DNA from: Spirochaetales bacterium
GTDB lineage: Bacteria > Spirochaetota > Spirochaetia > JAIPGG01
Reading direction: 5' to 3'
Length of the DNA stretch: 47,671 nucleotides
Assembly: GCA_021736255.1 (NCBI GenBank)
Contig: JAIPGG010000011.1
Location: 1 to 47,671 of the forward strand
How positions within the stretch are numbered: the stretch's first letter is position 1; every line of letters begins with the position of its first letter. The notes beneath the pieces were generated by a model, which was given only the letters and a program-made list of their open reading frames with translations, was not told where the DNA came from and ran no database searches. This document shows, piece after piece, positions 1 to 10,107 of this stretch. The position numbers and the translations under genes were made by a program.

Positions 1-647
1 TCCCCGCGGGTCAGCTGGGCTTTGTTGGTCACGTCCAGGCCGACCATCGTTACCGGCACTCCCGAGAGGAAAACCGCCCGGGCCGCTTCCGGGTCCACGT
101 AGATGTTATATTCAGCCCCGGGAATTATGTTCGAGTCCCGGAACGCGCCGCCCATCAGGACGATTCGCTTTATTTTCGAAGTCAGTTCCGGGTACTGGCG
201 CAGAAGCGCCCCGATATTGGTCAGCGGTCCGGTGGGCACAAGGGTAACTGCTTCGCTGTGCTCCCGAATGGTCCGGGCAAGGAACTCTACGGCGTGAGGC
301 TGGGTACCCCGCGCCGCAGGCTCCTCGATCTCAGGCAGGTCAGCACCGTCGAGCCCCGATACCCCGTGAAACTGGGGAGCGGTAACGAGCTCACGAAACA
401 GAGGCCGGTCGAACCCCCGGACTACCGGCACATCTTCGGCCCCGATCAATTTCAGAACCCGCCTGGCGTTTTGGAAGGTCTTGGTGCCGGTCTGATTTCC
501 CGCAACCGTCGTCACTCCCAAAAGTTCGATACGATCGCTCATTGAGGCCAGGATAATGGCCATCATGTCGTCGTGACCGGGATCACAGTCCATCAACACC
601 GGAATCCTGCGGCCCTTGTTTTGCGGATCTCCAGCAGCACTGCTCAC
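1..647 (-). CDS. Nucleoside hydrolase (IU-NH family), 3' end truncated by window edge
   Basis: Minus-strand reading frame from GTG at 647: VSSAAGDPQNKGRRIPVLMDCDPGHDDMMAIILASMSDRIELLGVTTVAGNQTGTKTF...; DxDPGxDD metal/ribose motif. GTGA overlap with the upstream permease stop. Not in ORF track because of GTG start and open end. Confidence 0.88.
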   Translation of the reverse strand, partial: MSSAAGDPQNKGRRIPVLMDCDPGHDDMMAIILASMSDRIELLGVTTVAGNQTGTKTFQNARRVLKLIGAEDVPVVRGFDRPLFRELVTAPQFHGVSGLDGADLPEIEEPAARGTQPHAVEFLARTIREHSEAVTLVPTGPLTNIGALLRQYPELTSKIKRIVLMGGAFRDSNIIPGAEYNIYVDPEAARAVFLSGVPVTMVGLDVTNKAQLTRG

Positions 648-1675
648 GAGCTTCCCCCCCTCTGCTTTGCGGCGGCAGGGGGAGGATTATCAGGCGGACC
701 CGAGTCGTATTCCTCCTCCAAAGCCTCTTCCTTTATCTTCTGCCGGCGCTTCTGTACCCGGATGGCATAGAGAGCCAGGGCCAGTACCGTTGCCACATAG
801 GGGATCATCTGGATGAGCTCGGAGGGGATATTCACCGAGGCAATATAGATTGCCAAAGCGTTCACCGAACCGAACAGGAGGGCGGCGAGAAAGGTCCCCA
901 GCGGCATGTTTCCGCCGAGGGTTGCCGCTGCAATAGCAATCCACCCTCGCCCGGCCGTCATATCCCGGGCAAACCAGGAGACATAGCCCATAGAGAGGTA
1001 CAGCCCGCCGAGTGCCCCGAAAAGTCCCGAAAGCATCAGGGCATAGAGCTGGACCCGGTCCACATTGATCCCGACGGACCGGGCGGCATCAGGATTCTGC
1101 CCGACAGCGCGTATCCGAAGCCCGAGAGGGGTCTTGAAGATCAAGAAGAAAAAGACAATCGCCGACAAGAGAGCGGCATAGGTAAGCACATTGTGTCCGC
1201 TCAGAATATCCCCTAGTACCGGTATCGACCGTAAAAGCGGGATATGCACCTCCGGAAAAACGAGGCTCTTGAGAGAACTGGTGCTGCCCTTGTCGCCGGT
1301 GAGCACATAGAGCAAAAAGATGGTAAATCCGCTGGCGAACATATTCATGGCGATGGCGCCGAGAATGATGTCGGTCTTGAGCTTCAGATGGAAATAGCCT
1401 AGGGCCGCCCCCATGGCAATACCGATCAGAATTCCTGCCAAAAGCGCCAATAAGAGACTCCCGGTAAAGGCCCCGACAATGACCCCGAAAAAGGCGGACA
1501 TAAGCATCATTCCCTCGAGGGAGATGTTGACTACCCCCGCCAGATCAGTAATAGCGAAACCGAGAGCCGGAAAGATCAGGGGTGTCATGACACGCAAAAC
1601 AGCAAAGCCGAAGTCGCTGGAAAAAATACTATCAAGCAAGGGACTCATCACCAGCCTCCTCGCGTTTTGCTTCAT
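644..1675 (-). CDS. ABC transporter permease, BMP/nucleoside type (NupQ/YufQ-like); start may be the internal ATG at 1648 (MSPLLDS)
   Basis: Multi-TM protein with typical inner-membrane permease motifs (GFAITDLAGVVNISLEGMML, GRGWIAIAAATLGGNMP); operon context. Confidence 0.9.
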   Translation of the reverse strand: MKQNARRLVMSPLLDSIFSSDFGFAVLRVMTPLIFPALGFAITDLAGVVNISLEGMMLMSAFFGVIVGAFTGSLLLALLAGILIGIAMGAALGYFHLKLKTDIILGAIAMNMFASGFTIFLLYVLTGDKGSTSSLKSLVFPEVHIPLLRSIPVLGDILSGHNVLTYAALLSAIVFFFLIFKTPLGLRIRAVGQNPDAARSVGINVDRVQLYALMLSGLFGALGGLYLSMGYVSWFARDMTAGRGWIAIAAATLGGNMPLGTFLAALLFGSVNALAIYIASVNIPSELIQMIPYVATVLALALYAIRVQKRRQKIKEEALEEEYDSGPPDNPPPAAAKQRGGSS

Positions 1676-2708
1676 TTACCGTCAGTTTGTATTTGAATCG
1701 TCCCAGGAAGGCCTCGGCGGTAATCAGGATGATTATGACCGCCTGAATAACCGTTACCAGTTCGAAGGGAACATCAGCCAACAGGTTCAAGCTCTGCCCG
1801 CCGACCCGGATATACGCCAGGAAGAACGAGGCAAAGATAATCAGGATCGGATGTTCACGGCCGATAATAGCCACGATAATCCCCTCCCATCCGTAACCCG
1901 GACTCATCTGCCAGTTGAAGCGGCCGTGGATTCCCATAATCTCGGTCATGCCGCCCATACCGGCAAGCGCTCCCTCGATCACCTGAACGAGAATGATGAT
2001 CTTGAAAATCTTGATTCCGCCGAAACGGGAAAACCCCTGGTTATGACCGGTCATGCGGATCTCGTATCCGAGGGTGGTATGGAACATAAGATAATAGATC
2101 AGCAGGGCCGCTCCAAGAGCGAGAAACACCCCGTAGTGCATCCTCGTCCCTTCGAGAAACTGAGCGAGCCGCGCCGATTCGGGGAGGCGGTATGAAACGA
2201 GAAAACCTGCTTCCTTATCCCGGAAAAAGTTGTTTATCAGGTAGAGGCCGAGAAAATACGCTACGTAGTTCATCATCAGCGAGGCAACGAGCTCGCTGGC
2301 TCCCCATTTGGCCTTCATAAACCCGGGAATGAAGCCCCAGGCTGCGCCCGCCCCGGCTGCTACCAGGAGCACGAGGGGAATATGGATGAAAATAGGCATA
2401 GAGGTAGAAACGGCAAAGGCCGTTCCTACTGCCGCACTGATAAAAAGAGCTCCCTCGGCCCCGATATTGAACTGCTTTGCCCGGAAAGCTACGGCAATCG
2501 CAATACCACAGAAAAGGATGGGAGTAGCATTTTCCACGATGTTCGACAGCCGGGATTTCGAAAGCAATGGGGCTATCAAAAAGGATTTCAGGGAAAAGCC
2601 GGGCGTTTCGCTGATAACGTAGATCAGAAAAATACTGATCACGATGCCGAGGGCTATGGCAATCAGTGTTCTGATCAGGGTGAAGTTTCTAAGAATGAAT
2701 TTCTGCAC
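1632..2708 (-). CDS. ABC transporter permease, BMP/nucleoside type (NupP/YufP-like)
   Basis: Multi-TM; FNIGAEGALFISA and GYGWEGIIVAIIGREHP motifs typical of the family; overlaps adjacent genes. Confidence 0.9.
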   Translation of the reverse strand: MQKFILRNFTLIRTLIAIALGIVISIFLIYVISETPGFSLKSFLIAPLLSKSRLSNIVENATPILFCGIAIAVAFRAKQFNIGAEGALFISAAVGTAFAVSTSMPIFIHIPLVLLVAAGAGAAWGFIPGFMKAKWGASELVASLMMNYVAYFLGLYLINNFFRDKEAGFLVSYRLPESARLAQFLEGTRMHYGVFLALGAALLIYYLMFHTTLGYEIRMTGHNQGFSRFGGIKIFKIIILVQVIEGALAGMGGMTEIMGIHGRFNWQMSPGYGWEGIIVAIIGREHPILIIFASFFLAYIRVGGQSLNLLADVPFELVTVIQAVIIILITAEAFLGRFKYKLTVNEAKREEAGDESLA

Positions 2709-4236
2709 CGAGATCCTCCTGACGTTTTACTCCGAGCATATATGGGCCGAGATCCTCAGCGCTCACCATGCTCGGGTCGGGTATATGGGCTACGATCTCT
2801 CCGTTGTAGATCACCAGAATACGGCTCGAAAGCTTGAGCACCTCGTCGAGGTCGGCCGACACCATAAAGACGGCCTTTCCTTCGTCCCGCACCTGCCGCA
2901 GCAGGCTGTGAATATGCTCCTCCGAACCGACATCCACACCGCGGGTAGGCTGGGAGGCGATCAGCACATCCGGATCGGCAGAGAGTTCCCGCGCCACGAC
3001 CACCTTCTGGATATTCCCCCCTGATAGAGAATTGACCGGGGTATCAACATTCCGGGTCAGGATATGAAAACGCTTTACCAAATCCAGTGTGTGATCGGTA
3101 ATTGTCTTCCACAACAGACGAGAACGGCGTGAATAAGGAGCTTTGTAATATCGGTCGACGATCAGGTTTTCCTTGACCGAGGCCTGATCGGCTACCCCGT
3201 TTTCCATCCGGTCTTCGGGAATGTGGGCAAGCCCGATTTCTCTGACCTTCCTCGGGGAAAGCCCTGATATCGCTTTGGACCGGACAAAGATTTCTCCGTC
3301 CGTCGGCTGGAGAAGGCCGGTAAGAAGCTTGACCAGTTCCGTCTGTCCATTGCCCTCTACCCCGGCGAGGCCGAGGATCTCTCCGGCCCGAACGGAAAAA
3401 CTCACATCCTTGAGCACAAATATTTCGTCCTCGTTTACAAAAGAAAGGCCCTTGGTCTCGAGCACCACTTCACCGGTTGTTTCACTCTGAGGAATCCGTT
3501 CGGTACGAATGTCCCGTCCCACCATGAGATGGGAAATATCCTCTTCGCTCAGCTTTGCCGCATCTTCGGTAGTGATTACCTGGGAATCCCGCATCACCGT
3601 TACCCGGTCGGCAATCTCCTTTACCTCCCGAAGCTTGTGAGAGATAAAAAGGATTGTCTTTCCATTGGCTTTGAGCTGCTTCAGGGTCCGGAAGAGCACC
3701 TCCGTTTCCTGAGGAGTAAGCACGGCGGTTGGTTCATCGAGGATAAGCAGTTCGGCTTTCCGGTAGAGGGCCTTGAGAATTTCCACCCGCTGACGGATCC
3801 CGATGGGCAGATCCTTGATCTTTTTATCCGGAGGAACCTCGAGACTAAAACGCTGGGCCACCTCTCTGGTCAGTCTGATCATCTCGTGATCATCCAGAAA
3901 GATCCCCCGCCGTTTCGGTTCAATCCCAAGAACAAGGTTCTCGGCCACCGTCAGGTCGGATGCCAGCATGAGATGCTGATGAACCATCCCGATACCTTGC
4001 TGAATAGCATCGTCGGGACTCTTGAAATTCACCTCTTGGCCCTGGAAACTGATCGTGCCGTTCTGAGGACGGGTAATACCGAAGATCACCTTCATCAAGG
4101 TCGACTTGCCCGCGCCGTTCTCGCCGACAATCGCGTGGATGGTCCCCTCTTCCACCGAAACGCTGACATCCTTGTTGGCAATCACCCCGTCAGGATAAAT
4201 CTTCTCGATATTCTTTACTTCAAGAATTGCAGCCAT
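2689..4236 (-). CDS. ABC transporter ATP-binding protein, duplicated sugar/nucleoside type (NupO/YufO/RbsA-like)
   Basis: Two ABC domains: Walker A GENGAGKST, signature region LPIGIRQRVEILKALYR, Walker B LLILDEPTAVLTP; second half LSGGNIQKVVVAREL. Confidence 0.95.
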   Translation of the reverse strand: MAAILEVKNIEKIYPDGVIANKDVSVSVEEGTIHAIVGENGAGKSTLMKVIFGITRPQNGTISFQGQEVNFKSPDDAIQQGIGMVHQHLMLASDLTVAENLVLGIEPKRRGIFLDDHEMIRLTREVAQRFSLEVPPDKKIKDLPIGIRQRVEILKALYRKAELLILDEPTAVLTPQETEVLFRTLKQLKANGKTILFISHKLREVKEIADRVTVMRDSQVITTEDAAKLSEEDISHLMVGRDIRTERIPQSETTGEVVLETKGLSFVNEDEIFVLKDVSFSVRAGEILGLAGVEGNGQTELVKLLTGLLQPTDGEIFVRSKAISGLSPRKVREIGLAHIPEDRMENGVADQASVKENLIVDRYYKAPYSRRSRLLWKTITDHTLDLVKRFHILTRNVDTPVNSLSGGNIQKVVVARELSADPDVLIASQPTRGVDVGSEEHIHSLLRQVRDEGKAVFMVSADLDEVLKLSSRILVIYNGEIVAHIPDPSMVSAEDLGPYMLGVKRQEDLGAEIHS

Positions 4237-4245
4237 AGATGCTCC

Positions 4246-4285
4246 CGAAAAAAACGCGGGAGAAGTTTTTCCGTCCTTCTCCCGC
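4246..4285 (-). terminator. Intra-operon Rho-independent terminator (minus strand)
   Basis: 10-bp perfect stem GCGGGAGAAG/CTTCTCCCGC (4256-4265 / 4276-4285), followed on the minus strand by GTTTTTTTC. Confidence 0.8.
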
Positions 4286-4309
4286 TGGATTCAATAATTC
4301 ATTCTCGTA

Positions 4310-5392
4310 TCATTTACCGATAGCAGTACCGACGCTGATCTCGCCGGCTTCGATCATATCGGCGATCTCCTGGACACGATCGCGGTATTCCTTCGGCACC
4401 AGGCGCTTGTAATTTTCGTTGTCGGCAACACCGACACCGTTTTCCGCCAAACCGAGTACTTCAGCCTCTCCGTAGGCAAGGGTGCCTTCGATGTGTTTTC
4501 TGATTCCACGATAAATGGAAAGATCGACATTCTTCATCATCGAAGTGACGATCCATTCAGCCTTTTCCGGGTCGGTCTCTTTGAAAATCTTGTACTGATC
4601 CGAATCCACTCCGAGAGTATACTGTTCCCGTTCCTTGGCCGCATCGATACCGCCGAGCCCTGTCTCGCCGCCTACATTAAAGGTGATGTCGGCGCCCTGA
4701 TCAAACATGGCAAGAGTCAGCTCTTTTCCCTTGGCAGGATCGTTGAAGGCCCCGGCATAGGAAACCAGTACATCGACATCGGGATCTACATACTCAACAC
4801 CCTCTACATATCCGACTTTGAAGTCGTTTATGACGGGAATGTCCATTCCTCCGAGAAATCCGACGACCTTCTCGCTGTTGGCCTTGTCCATGTCACTGTT
4901 GGTGATCATTGCAGAGAGCGCGCCGACGAGGAAGGAACCCTCGTTCTGGCTGTAGAGAATAGAATAGACATTGTCCAGCCCCTCTTTCGAGTAATCCACG
5001 CTGGTGTCGTAGGTAAAAAAGCGCTTTTCTGGATGCATGGGAGCAAGCTTTTCCAGGTATTCCTGAAGCTGCCAGGTACCTGCAATGATAATGTCCCAAT
5101 CACCTTCGGCCAACTGCGTGAGGTCCGGCTCCCAGCGGGAAGAATCGTAGGAACCCTCTACGGTCTTGGCAAACACGTTGTAATCCTCTTCGGCCATCTC
5201 GAGTCCGTTATGAGCTGAATCGAAGAAGGACTTGTCACCGAGAGTTCCGTTCACATACAGTACAACCCGCAGCGGCTCTTCCTTTTGAACCTGCTCACCT
5301 TCAGCTTCTCCGGCTCCTTCCTGCTCGCCGCCTGCAAACGCGAGAGCCGAAGCCATCAAAAGCACAACTAGTACAATCAGAATTTTTTTCAT
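4310..5392 (-). CDS. BMP family substrate-binding protein (PnrA/TmpC/BmpA-like)
   Basis: Signal peptide MKKILIVLVVLLMASALAFAGGEQEG; BMP family fold motifs (GTLGDKSFFDSAHNG, VGFLGGMDIPVINDFKVGYVEGVEY); SD TAGGAGG. Confidence 0.9.
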   Translation of the reverse strand: MKKILIVLVVLLMASALAFAGGEQEGAGEAEGEQVQKEEPLRVVLYVNGTLGDKSFFDSAHNGLEMAEEDYNVFAKTVEGSYDSSRWEPDLTQLAEGDWDIIIAGTWQLQEYLEKLAPMHPEKRFFTYDTSVDYSKEGLDNVYSILYSQNEGSFLVGALSAMITNSDMDKANSEKVVGFLGGMDIPVINDFKVGYVEGVEYVDPDVDVLVSYAGAFNDPAKGKELTLAMFDQGADITFNVGGETGLGGIDAAKEREQYTLGVDSDQYKIFKETDPEKAEWIVTSMMKNVDLSIYRGIRKHIEGTLAYGEAEVLGLAENGVGVADNENYKRLVPKEYRDRVQEIADMIEAGEISVGTAIGK

Positions 5393-5419
5393 CGTTACCT
5401 CCTAAGAAAACGGTGACAC

Positions 5420-6328
5420 TTATTGTAGATCAGTTATTCTGAAAAGTAAATCAAGAAATCGCACCTGATCGTACTCCAGAATAATATCCATACTCTCCCC
5501 GTCCCAGAGAACCGAGGCTCCACGCATAGTGGTATTCCCGAGTTCCATCCGGAGCAGCCCCCGGATTTTCCGGCTGACCCCTTCCGGGGAAAGAAGAACG
5601 GCCATGGCTATCGGATCGGGAAAGGAAAGCCGTGCGGCGCCGAAACGGCTCTCGATGAAGCTGAGAACATTTTTCTGCATATCGAACATCAGATCGCCGG
5701 CCTTCGTCCCCTTGAATCCTCGTTCAGCGAGCTTCTCGGGGTCGATCATCATTGCAGCTGCCGGATCCCAGGGTACCACCGTGAGGGGCACACCGCTGTC
5801 GAAAACGAACTGGGCCGCCTCAGGATCGGCGTAGTAGTTGAACTCGGCAAAGCCCGTCACGTTCCCCGGGCCGACGGAACCGCCCATAGTCACGACCTGT
5901 CCGATAGCGTTTTTGGCCTCGGGATAGAGATTGAGGGCCATGGCAAGATTGGTAAGGGGGCCGAGGGCTAAGACAGCCAAACCAGGATGAGCCAGAGCGG
6001 TTTCGGCCAGAGCCTGGGGGGCGGACAAACCCTTGAGTTCGAAAATCGGTGCAGGTAGTTCTACGCCGCCGAGTCCATTCTCTCCATGCACCCCTGCAGC
6101 TCGGCGCTCCTCCCCCAGCAGCGCCCGTTCGGCGCCCCGGTAGACGGGTATATCCGGACGATCGAAATAGGAGAGGAGCCGGAGGACGTTATCGCTCACC
6201 TGCTGGACTCCTACGTTTCCGGAAAGGGTTGTGACCGCTTTCAACTCCACTTCTTTGCTTGCCAGCGCCATCATAATGGCAACAGCATCATCCACACCAC
6301 AGTCGGTATCAATCAGTAATGGCTTCAT
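5420..6328 (-). CDS. Nucleoside hydrolase (IU-NH family)
   Basis: MKPLLIDTDCGVDDAVAIMMAL with DTDxGVDD motif; HGENGLGG and GPLTNLAMAL motifs. Confidence 0.93.
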   Translation of the reverse strand: MKPLLIDTDCGVDDAVAIMMALASKEVELKAVTTLSGNVGVQQVSDNVLRLLSYFDRPDIPVYRGAERALLGEERRAAGVHGENGLGGVELPAPIFELKGLSAPQALAETALAHPGLAVLALGPLTNLAMALNLYPEAKNAIGQVVTMGGSVGPGNVTGFAEFNYYADPEAAQFVFDSGVPLTVVPWDPAAAMMIDPEKLAERGFKGTKAGDLMFDMQKNVLSFIESRFGAARLSFPDPIAMAVLLSPEGVSRKIRGLLRMELGNTTMRGASVLWDGESMDIILEYDQVRFLDLLFRITDLQ

Positions 6329-6479
6329 AGTCCCATTGTTTCCGGCCGTTTTCTGAAAGTCAAGGACAATTCACTCTAAAAGGCAGGTTGAAACAAACCG
6401 GCACGCGCTCATCATCCGCCGGCAGACAAGCTTCGCCTGAAAACTTGCTCTTCCGGGGAAATATATAGATCTTTTTCGT

Positions 6480-7310
6480 ATGAGAGGAACTACTCGGAGA
6501 CATGGACTTATTCCATTCGTCCTCTTCCTTCTGCTCACCCTCGTTCCGGCCTCTTTCGGCGAACCTGCACAAACCCTCGACCTGGAAACGGCAAAATTCG
6601 GGGTCAGCGTGGAGGGGCGTCCCCTCGAATCCGTCCGGATGGGCAGCGGTCCGCAGAAGCTCGTACTGATCGGCGGAATACACGGCGGCTACGAATGGAA
6701 TACGATCGATTTGGTACGCCGGTTTATTACCTATTTCAAGGAAAATCCGGAGGCAGTACCGTCAAAACTGAGTCTCTACCTGGTTCCCAACGCCAATCCG
6801 GACGGACTGGCGCGGATAAGCGGCAGCCGGGAACTCCCTGAACCCGGATTGCCGGTGTCGGAGATCAGACCCGGCCGTTTCAATGCCAACTGGGTGGATC
6901 TGAACCGGAACTGGGACAAAAACTGGCAACAGGAGGCCTGGTGGGGCACTACCCGGGTAAGCGGCGGGACCGCACCCTTCAGCGAGCCGGAAACCCGTGC
7001 CCTGCGGGACCTGCTTCTCGAACTGAAACCGGAGCTGGTAATCTGGTACCACAGCGCTGCCAACGGGATATTCTATGGAGGCAGCCGTTTTCCCGACAGC
7101 CCCTCCCGCGAACCTGCCGAGCGGTACGCCGAGGCATCTAACTACCGGATTCCGGAAGGCGGTCTTGTCTCCTACCCGGTTACCGGCGCTGCCGGCGGCT
7201 GGCTCTTCGAACAGGGCATCCCGTCCATGGTGGTGGAACTGGCAGGCAGGCAAAGCCCCGAATTCGAACGGAACCTGCAGGGCCTCGAGGCCGTACTCTC
7301 CTGGTTTTAG
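6480..7310 (+). CDS. Secreted M14-type zinc carboxypeptidase-like protein
   Basis: Signal peptide; LVLIGGIHGGYEWNT (HxxE zinc motif), NPDGLARISGSR, WVDLNRNWDKNW, later VELAG...E. Confidence 0.85.
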   Translation: MRGTTRRHGLIPFVLFLLLTLVPASFGEPAQTLDLETAKFGVSVEGRPLESVRMGSGPQKLVLIGGIHGGYEWNTIDLVRRFITYFKENPEAVPSKLSLYLVPNANPDGLARISGSRELPEPGLPVSEIRPGRFNANWVDLNRNWDKNWQQEAWWGTTRVSGGTAPFSEPETRALRDLLLELKPELVIWYHSAANGIFYGGSRFPDSPSREPAERYAEASNYRIPEGGLVSYPVTGAAGGWLFEQGIPSMVVELAGRQSPEFERNLQGLEAVLSWF

Positions 7311-8518
7311 GTCGAACCGGACACCGTTCCCCGGTCCCGTGCCTCTCTGCGGTGCAGGGAAACAAGAAAAAAGCTTAGAGCGGCTGTTCCTGCAAGCAGT
7401 CCCAAAGGAAAGGCTGCCGCCGGTACCCGGTCGGTAAAAAAACCGACAACCCCCGGCGCTATCGTCCCCCCCGCACTTGCTGCAAGCTCGATAGCAGGAA
7501 AAACCCTTCCCTTCGAACGGCGGGCCAGGGGACCGATCCGTGCCACCATCATGGTGTAAAGGCCTGCTGTAGCGAATCCGAGAAGAGCCGCCGCCCACGG
7601 CCGAAAGAGAGGAACAAAGAGCATTACCAACGACAGACCCGCTATGGAAACTACCGCCGTCGTATGGATCCGCGGCGGCCCAAGCTTTTCACTCAGCGGT
7701 GCAAGGAACTGCCTTCCCAGAAAGACTCCCACCGCCACGAAGAGCGCCGCCAGCTCGGGCGGATAGACATCCACCGAGAGAATGGCAAGGTAAGCGGGAG
7801 TCCAGCCGACAATCAGCGCCTCGGTCCCTACCGTAAAAAAGGCCAGAGCCAGGATGAACAGCCACAGAGCCGGACTAAGCCCGGACCAGCTGCGCTGAGC
7901 GCCCTTTTCGCCTGCCTGCGGAAGAACCGGCTCTTCCTCTTGTGCAACGATTCCCCGGGGGCTGCGGCCGGCGGGAACCTTCAGTGAACTCAGCCAGAGC
8001 ATCCCGGCAAGTACCGCCGGTACCGCCCATACCCAGCGCCATCCGAGCAGACCGAGGTTCACTGCAAGAAAACCGAGAACCGGGGCAAGAATGAGTCCCA
8101 CCCCGAAGAAGGAATGTACCCGCGTTGTCCACTTTCCGGGCTTTCGATGAAACCATGTCGCGAGCGCACCGTTGGTAGTCGCTATCAGAAGCGTCAGGGT
8201 CGGGCCGCGAACAGCGGATATTATCATTACCATGGTGTAGCCGGAGGCAAAGGGCAGCAGCAGAGCGGAGAGAAAAATGATCACTGCCGTTCCCTGGAGA
8301 AGTCTGCGGAAGGGGATCCGGTCACCGAGGAGAAACAGAAAACTTCCTGCGAGTATACCACCGACAAAACGTACCGACACGAGGTACCCTGCCTGTGTTC
8401 CATCGAGAGAAAATTCCTGTATCAACGAGGGAAGAACAACAGAGGCCTCGCTGGCAAGGTAGCCCGCGGCCATCATGGCGGAAACGAGAAAAAGGAATGA
8501 TCTTCGGCTGGTCTGCAT
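7307..8518 (-). CDS. MFS transporter
   Basis: ~12 predicted TM segments, MFS-like loops (FLLGDRIPFRRLL); length 403 aa. Confidence 0.85.
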   Translation of the reverse strand: MQTSRRSFLFLVSAMMAAGYLASEASVVLPSLIQEFSLDGTQAGYLVSVRFVGGILAGSFLFLLGDRIPFRRLLQGTAVIIFLSALLLPFASGYTMVMIISAVRGPTLTLLIATTNGALATWFHRKPGKWTTRVHSFFGVGLILAPVLGFLAVNLGLLGWRWVWAVPAVLAGMLWLSSLKVPAGRSPRGIVAQEEEPVLPQAGEKGAQRSWSGLSPALWLFILALAFFTVGTEALIVGWTPAYLAILSVDVYPPELAALFVAVGVFLGRQFLAPLSEKLGPPRIHTTAVVSIAGLSLVMLFVPLFRPWAAALLGFATAGLYTMMVARIGPLARRSKGRVFPAIELAASAGGTIAPGVVGFFTDRVPAAAFPLGLLAGTAALSFFLVSLHRREARDRGTVSGST

Positions 8519-8544
8519 CTGCTTTTATTATCCTTTCAATTATT

Positions 8545-9993
8545 CTACAGAATATTCTCTTTCAGCCAGTCGGCATAGTCCAACAGATCTTTCAGAATGA
8601 GTTTGTCCCTGGCCCCGATATTGCTGTCATACAGCATGGACATTACCTTCTTGCGAAACTTGCCGAATTCATAGGCCTGTTCGAATTCCGGGGCCAAGAG
8701 CCGGGCTGCGCAGATATTGTGCCATCGCTGCTGTTCTTGTTCAGAAAGAAAATCGTAGTAGTTTCTCCCCAGATACCGCTGCAGGAGGCGGGGCCCCCTG
8801 GGGTCGCGCAGATGGGGAGGATGATCGATCAGTTCCTGCGGACTCTTTCTTCGGATATCTGCAAAGGCCGCTTTGTCCTCGTCCCCGAAAAAGCTCCCCT
8901 GATAGATCTGAAGATCCGGATCCTGATACTGGGGCATTCTGGACAGGTCCTTTCGGAACACCTCCCGCACCTTCCGGGCCAGCCCCTCAGATTCGATGAT
9001 CCTTTTGTGATTTTCCAGGGCCTGATGTGTGTCGAGTCCCAGGCTCTTTTGCCGGGCATCATCGAGAACCGAAAGGGGGGAAAGGGCCGGACTGCGGTTC
9101 AGCGCGATACTAACGAGGGGAATGCGTTCCTGCTCGGGAGCGAGCCTGTCACTGCGGGTGAAGACCAGACGGCGAATCGTATCGACGTCGTATTCAAGAA
9201 GCGGAGCAGGATCCGACCGCAGATCGAAGGCGTACACCGCGTTGAAGTTTTCCGGATCGGTGGTGATGGGTGCGACAATGCTGCTGGCCGCTCCAGGCCG
9301 GGTAAACAACCGGGAAGTATAAACCACCGGATCAAAGCTTTCGAGGTTGATCATCCGCCGTGCCGCCTCTTTTTTCCGCAGCTTATAATAGTAGTCAAAA
9401 AGATCGGGCTGCTTCTCCCGGATCAGTTTCGCGAGCTCCATGGTCGCCCGGGTATCAGAGAGGGCATCATGGGCCGATTCGTGTTCGATCCCATTGGCCT
9501 CGCTCAAACGCTCGAGTTTAAAAACAGGCTTCCCCTCATCGTCGCTGAGCCACTGTATCCCCTCCGGCCTGAGGTCATGGGCCATCCTGACTAAACCGAG
9601 AACATCCCACCGCGAATTCCCGGCGGCATACTCTCTCCGGTACGGATCAAAAAAATTCCTGTAGAAAAGGTTTCTTACAAACTCATCGTCGAACTGGAGA
9701 TTGTTGTACCCCACCACACAGGTATCCGGTACCGTCATTTCCCGGTAGAGTTCTGCAGCAAAGTCGGCCTCTCTCATCCCCGCCTCGCCCGTCTTCTTCG
9801 GAGTGATCCCGGTTATTAAACAGGCATGGGGATCCGGCAGATAATCGGGGCTGATTCTGCAGTAGAGGACCACCGGTTCACCCACCGGCTCGAAGTCGGT
9901 GGTTGTGCGTATCGCAGCAAATTGTGCAATCCTGTCCCAGCGGGGATTTTTTCCGAATGTTTCCAGGTCGTACCAGAGAAATGTTGCGGCCAT
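8545..9993 (-). CDS. sbcB: Exodeoxyribonuclease I
   Basis: FLWYDLETFGKNPRWDRIAQFAAIRT (DEDD exo I motif), CVVGYNNLQFDDEFVRNLFYRNFFDPY, HDALSDTRATM; full length 482 aa. Confidence 0.93.
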   Translation of the reverse strand: MAATFLWYDLETFGKNPRWDRIAQFAAIRTTTDFEPVGEPVVLYCRISPDYLPDPHACLITGITPKKTGEAGMREADFAAELYREMTVPDTCVVGYNNLQFDDEFVRNLFYRNFFDPYRREYAAGNSRWDVLGLVRMAHDLRPEGIQWLSDDEGKPVFKLERLSEANGIEHESAHDALSDTRATMELAKLIREKQPDLFDYYYKLRKKEAARRMINLESFDPVVYTSRLFTRPGAASSIVAPITTDPENFNAVYAFDLRSDPAPLLEYDVDTIRRLVFTRSDRLAPEQERIPLVSIALNRSPALSPLSVLDDARQKSLGLDTHQALENHKRIIESEGLARKVREVFRKDLSRMPQYQDPDLQIYQGSFFGDEDKAAFADIRRKSPQELIDHPPHLRDPRGPRLLQRYLGRNYYDFLSEQEQQRWHNICAARLLAPEFEQAYEFGKFRKKVMSMLYDSNIGARDKLILKDLLDYADWLKENIL

Positions 9994-10107
9994 GAAACAC
10001 CAGTGTAGCCGATGCGGTGTTCACTGACAACGTTCATTTCCTTTGCGGATTCATGTTTTCCATGAGATAATCTTCTCATCATCCAAACATAGAGGCAGGA
10101 GACATTC

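Noticed and set aside
1413-2195. Long plus-strand ORF (260 aa) opposite the permease genes
   Set aside because: Antisense shadow of two strongly supported permease genes; composition typical of reverse-frame translation, no family features.
6762-7598. 278-aa minus-strand ORF opposite the M14 peptidase
   Set aside because: Shadow ORF; overlaps two supported genes.
8395-9594. 399-aa plus-strand ORF opposite sbcB
   Set aside because: Shadow of the clearly conserved ExoI gene; no recognisable domain.
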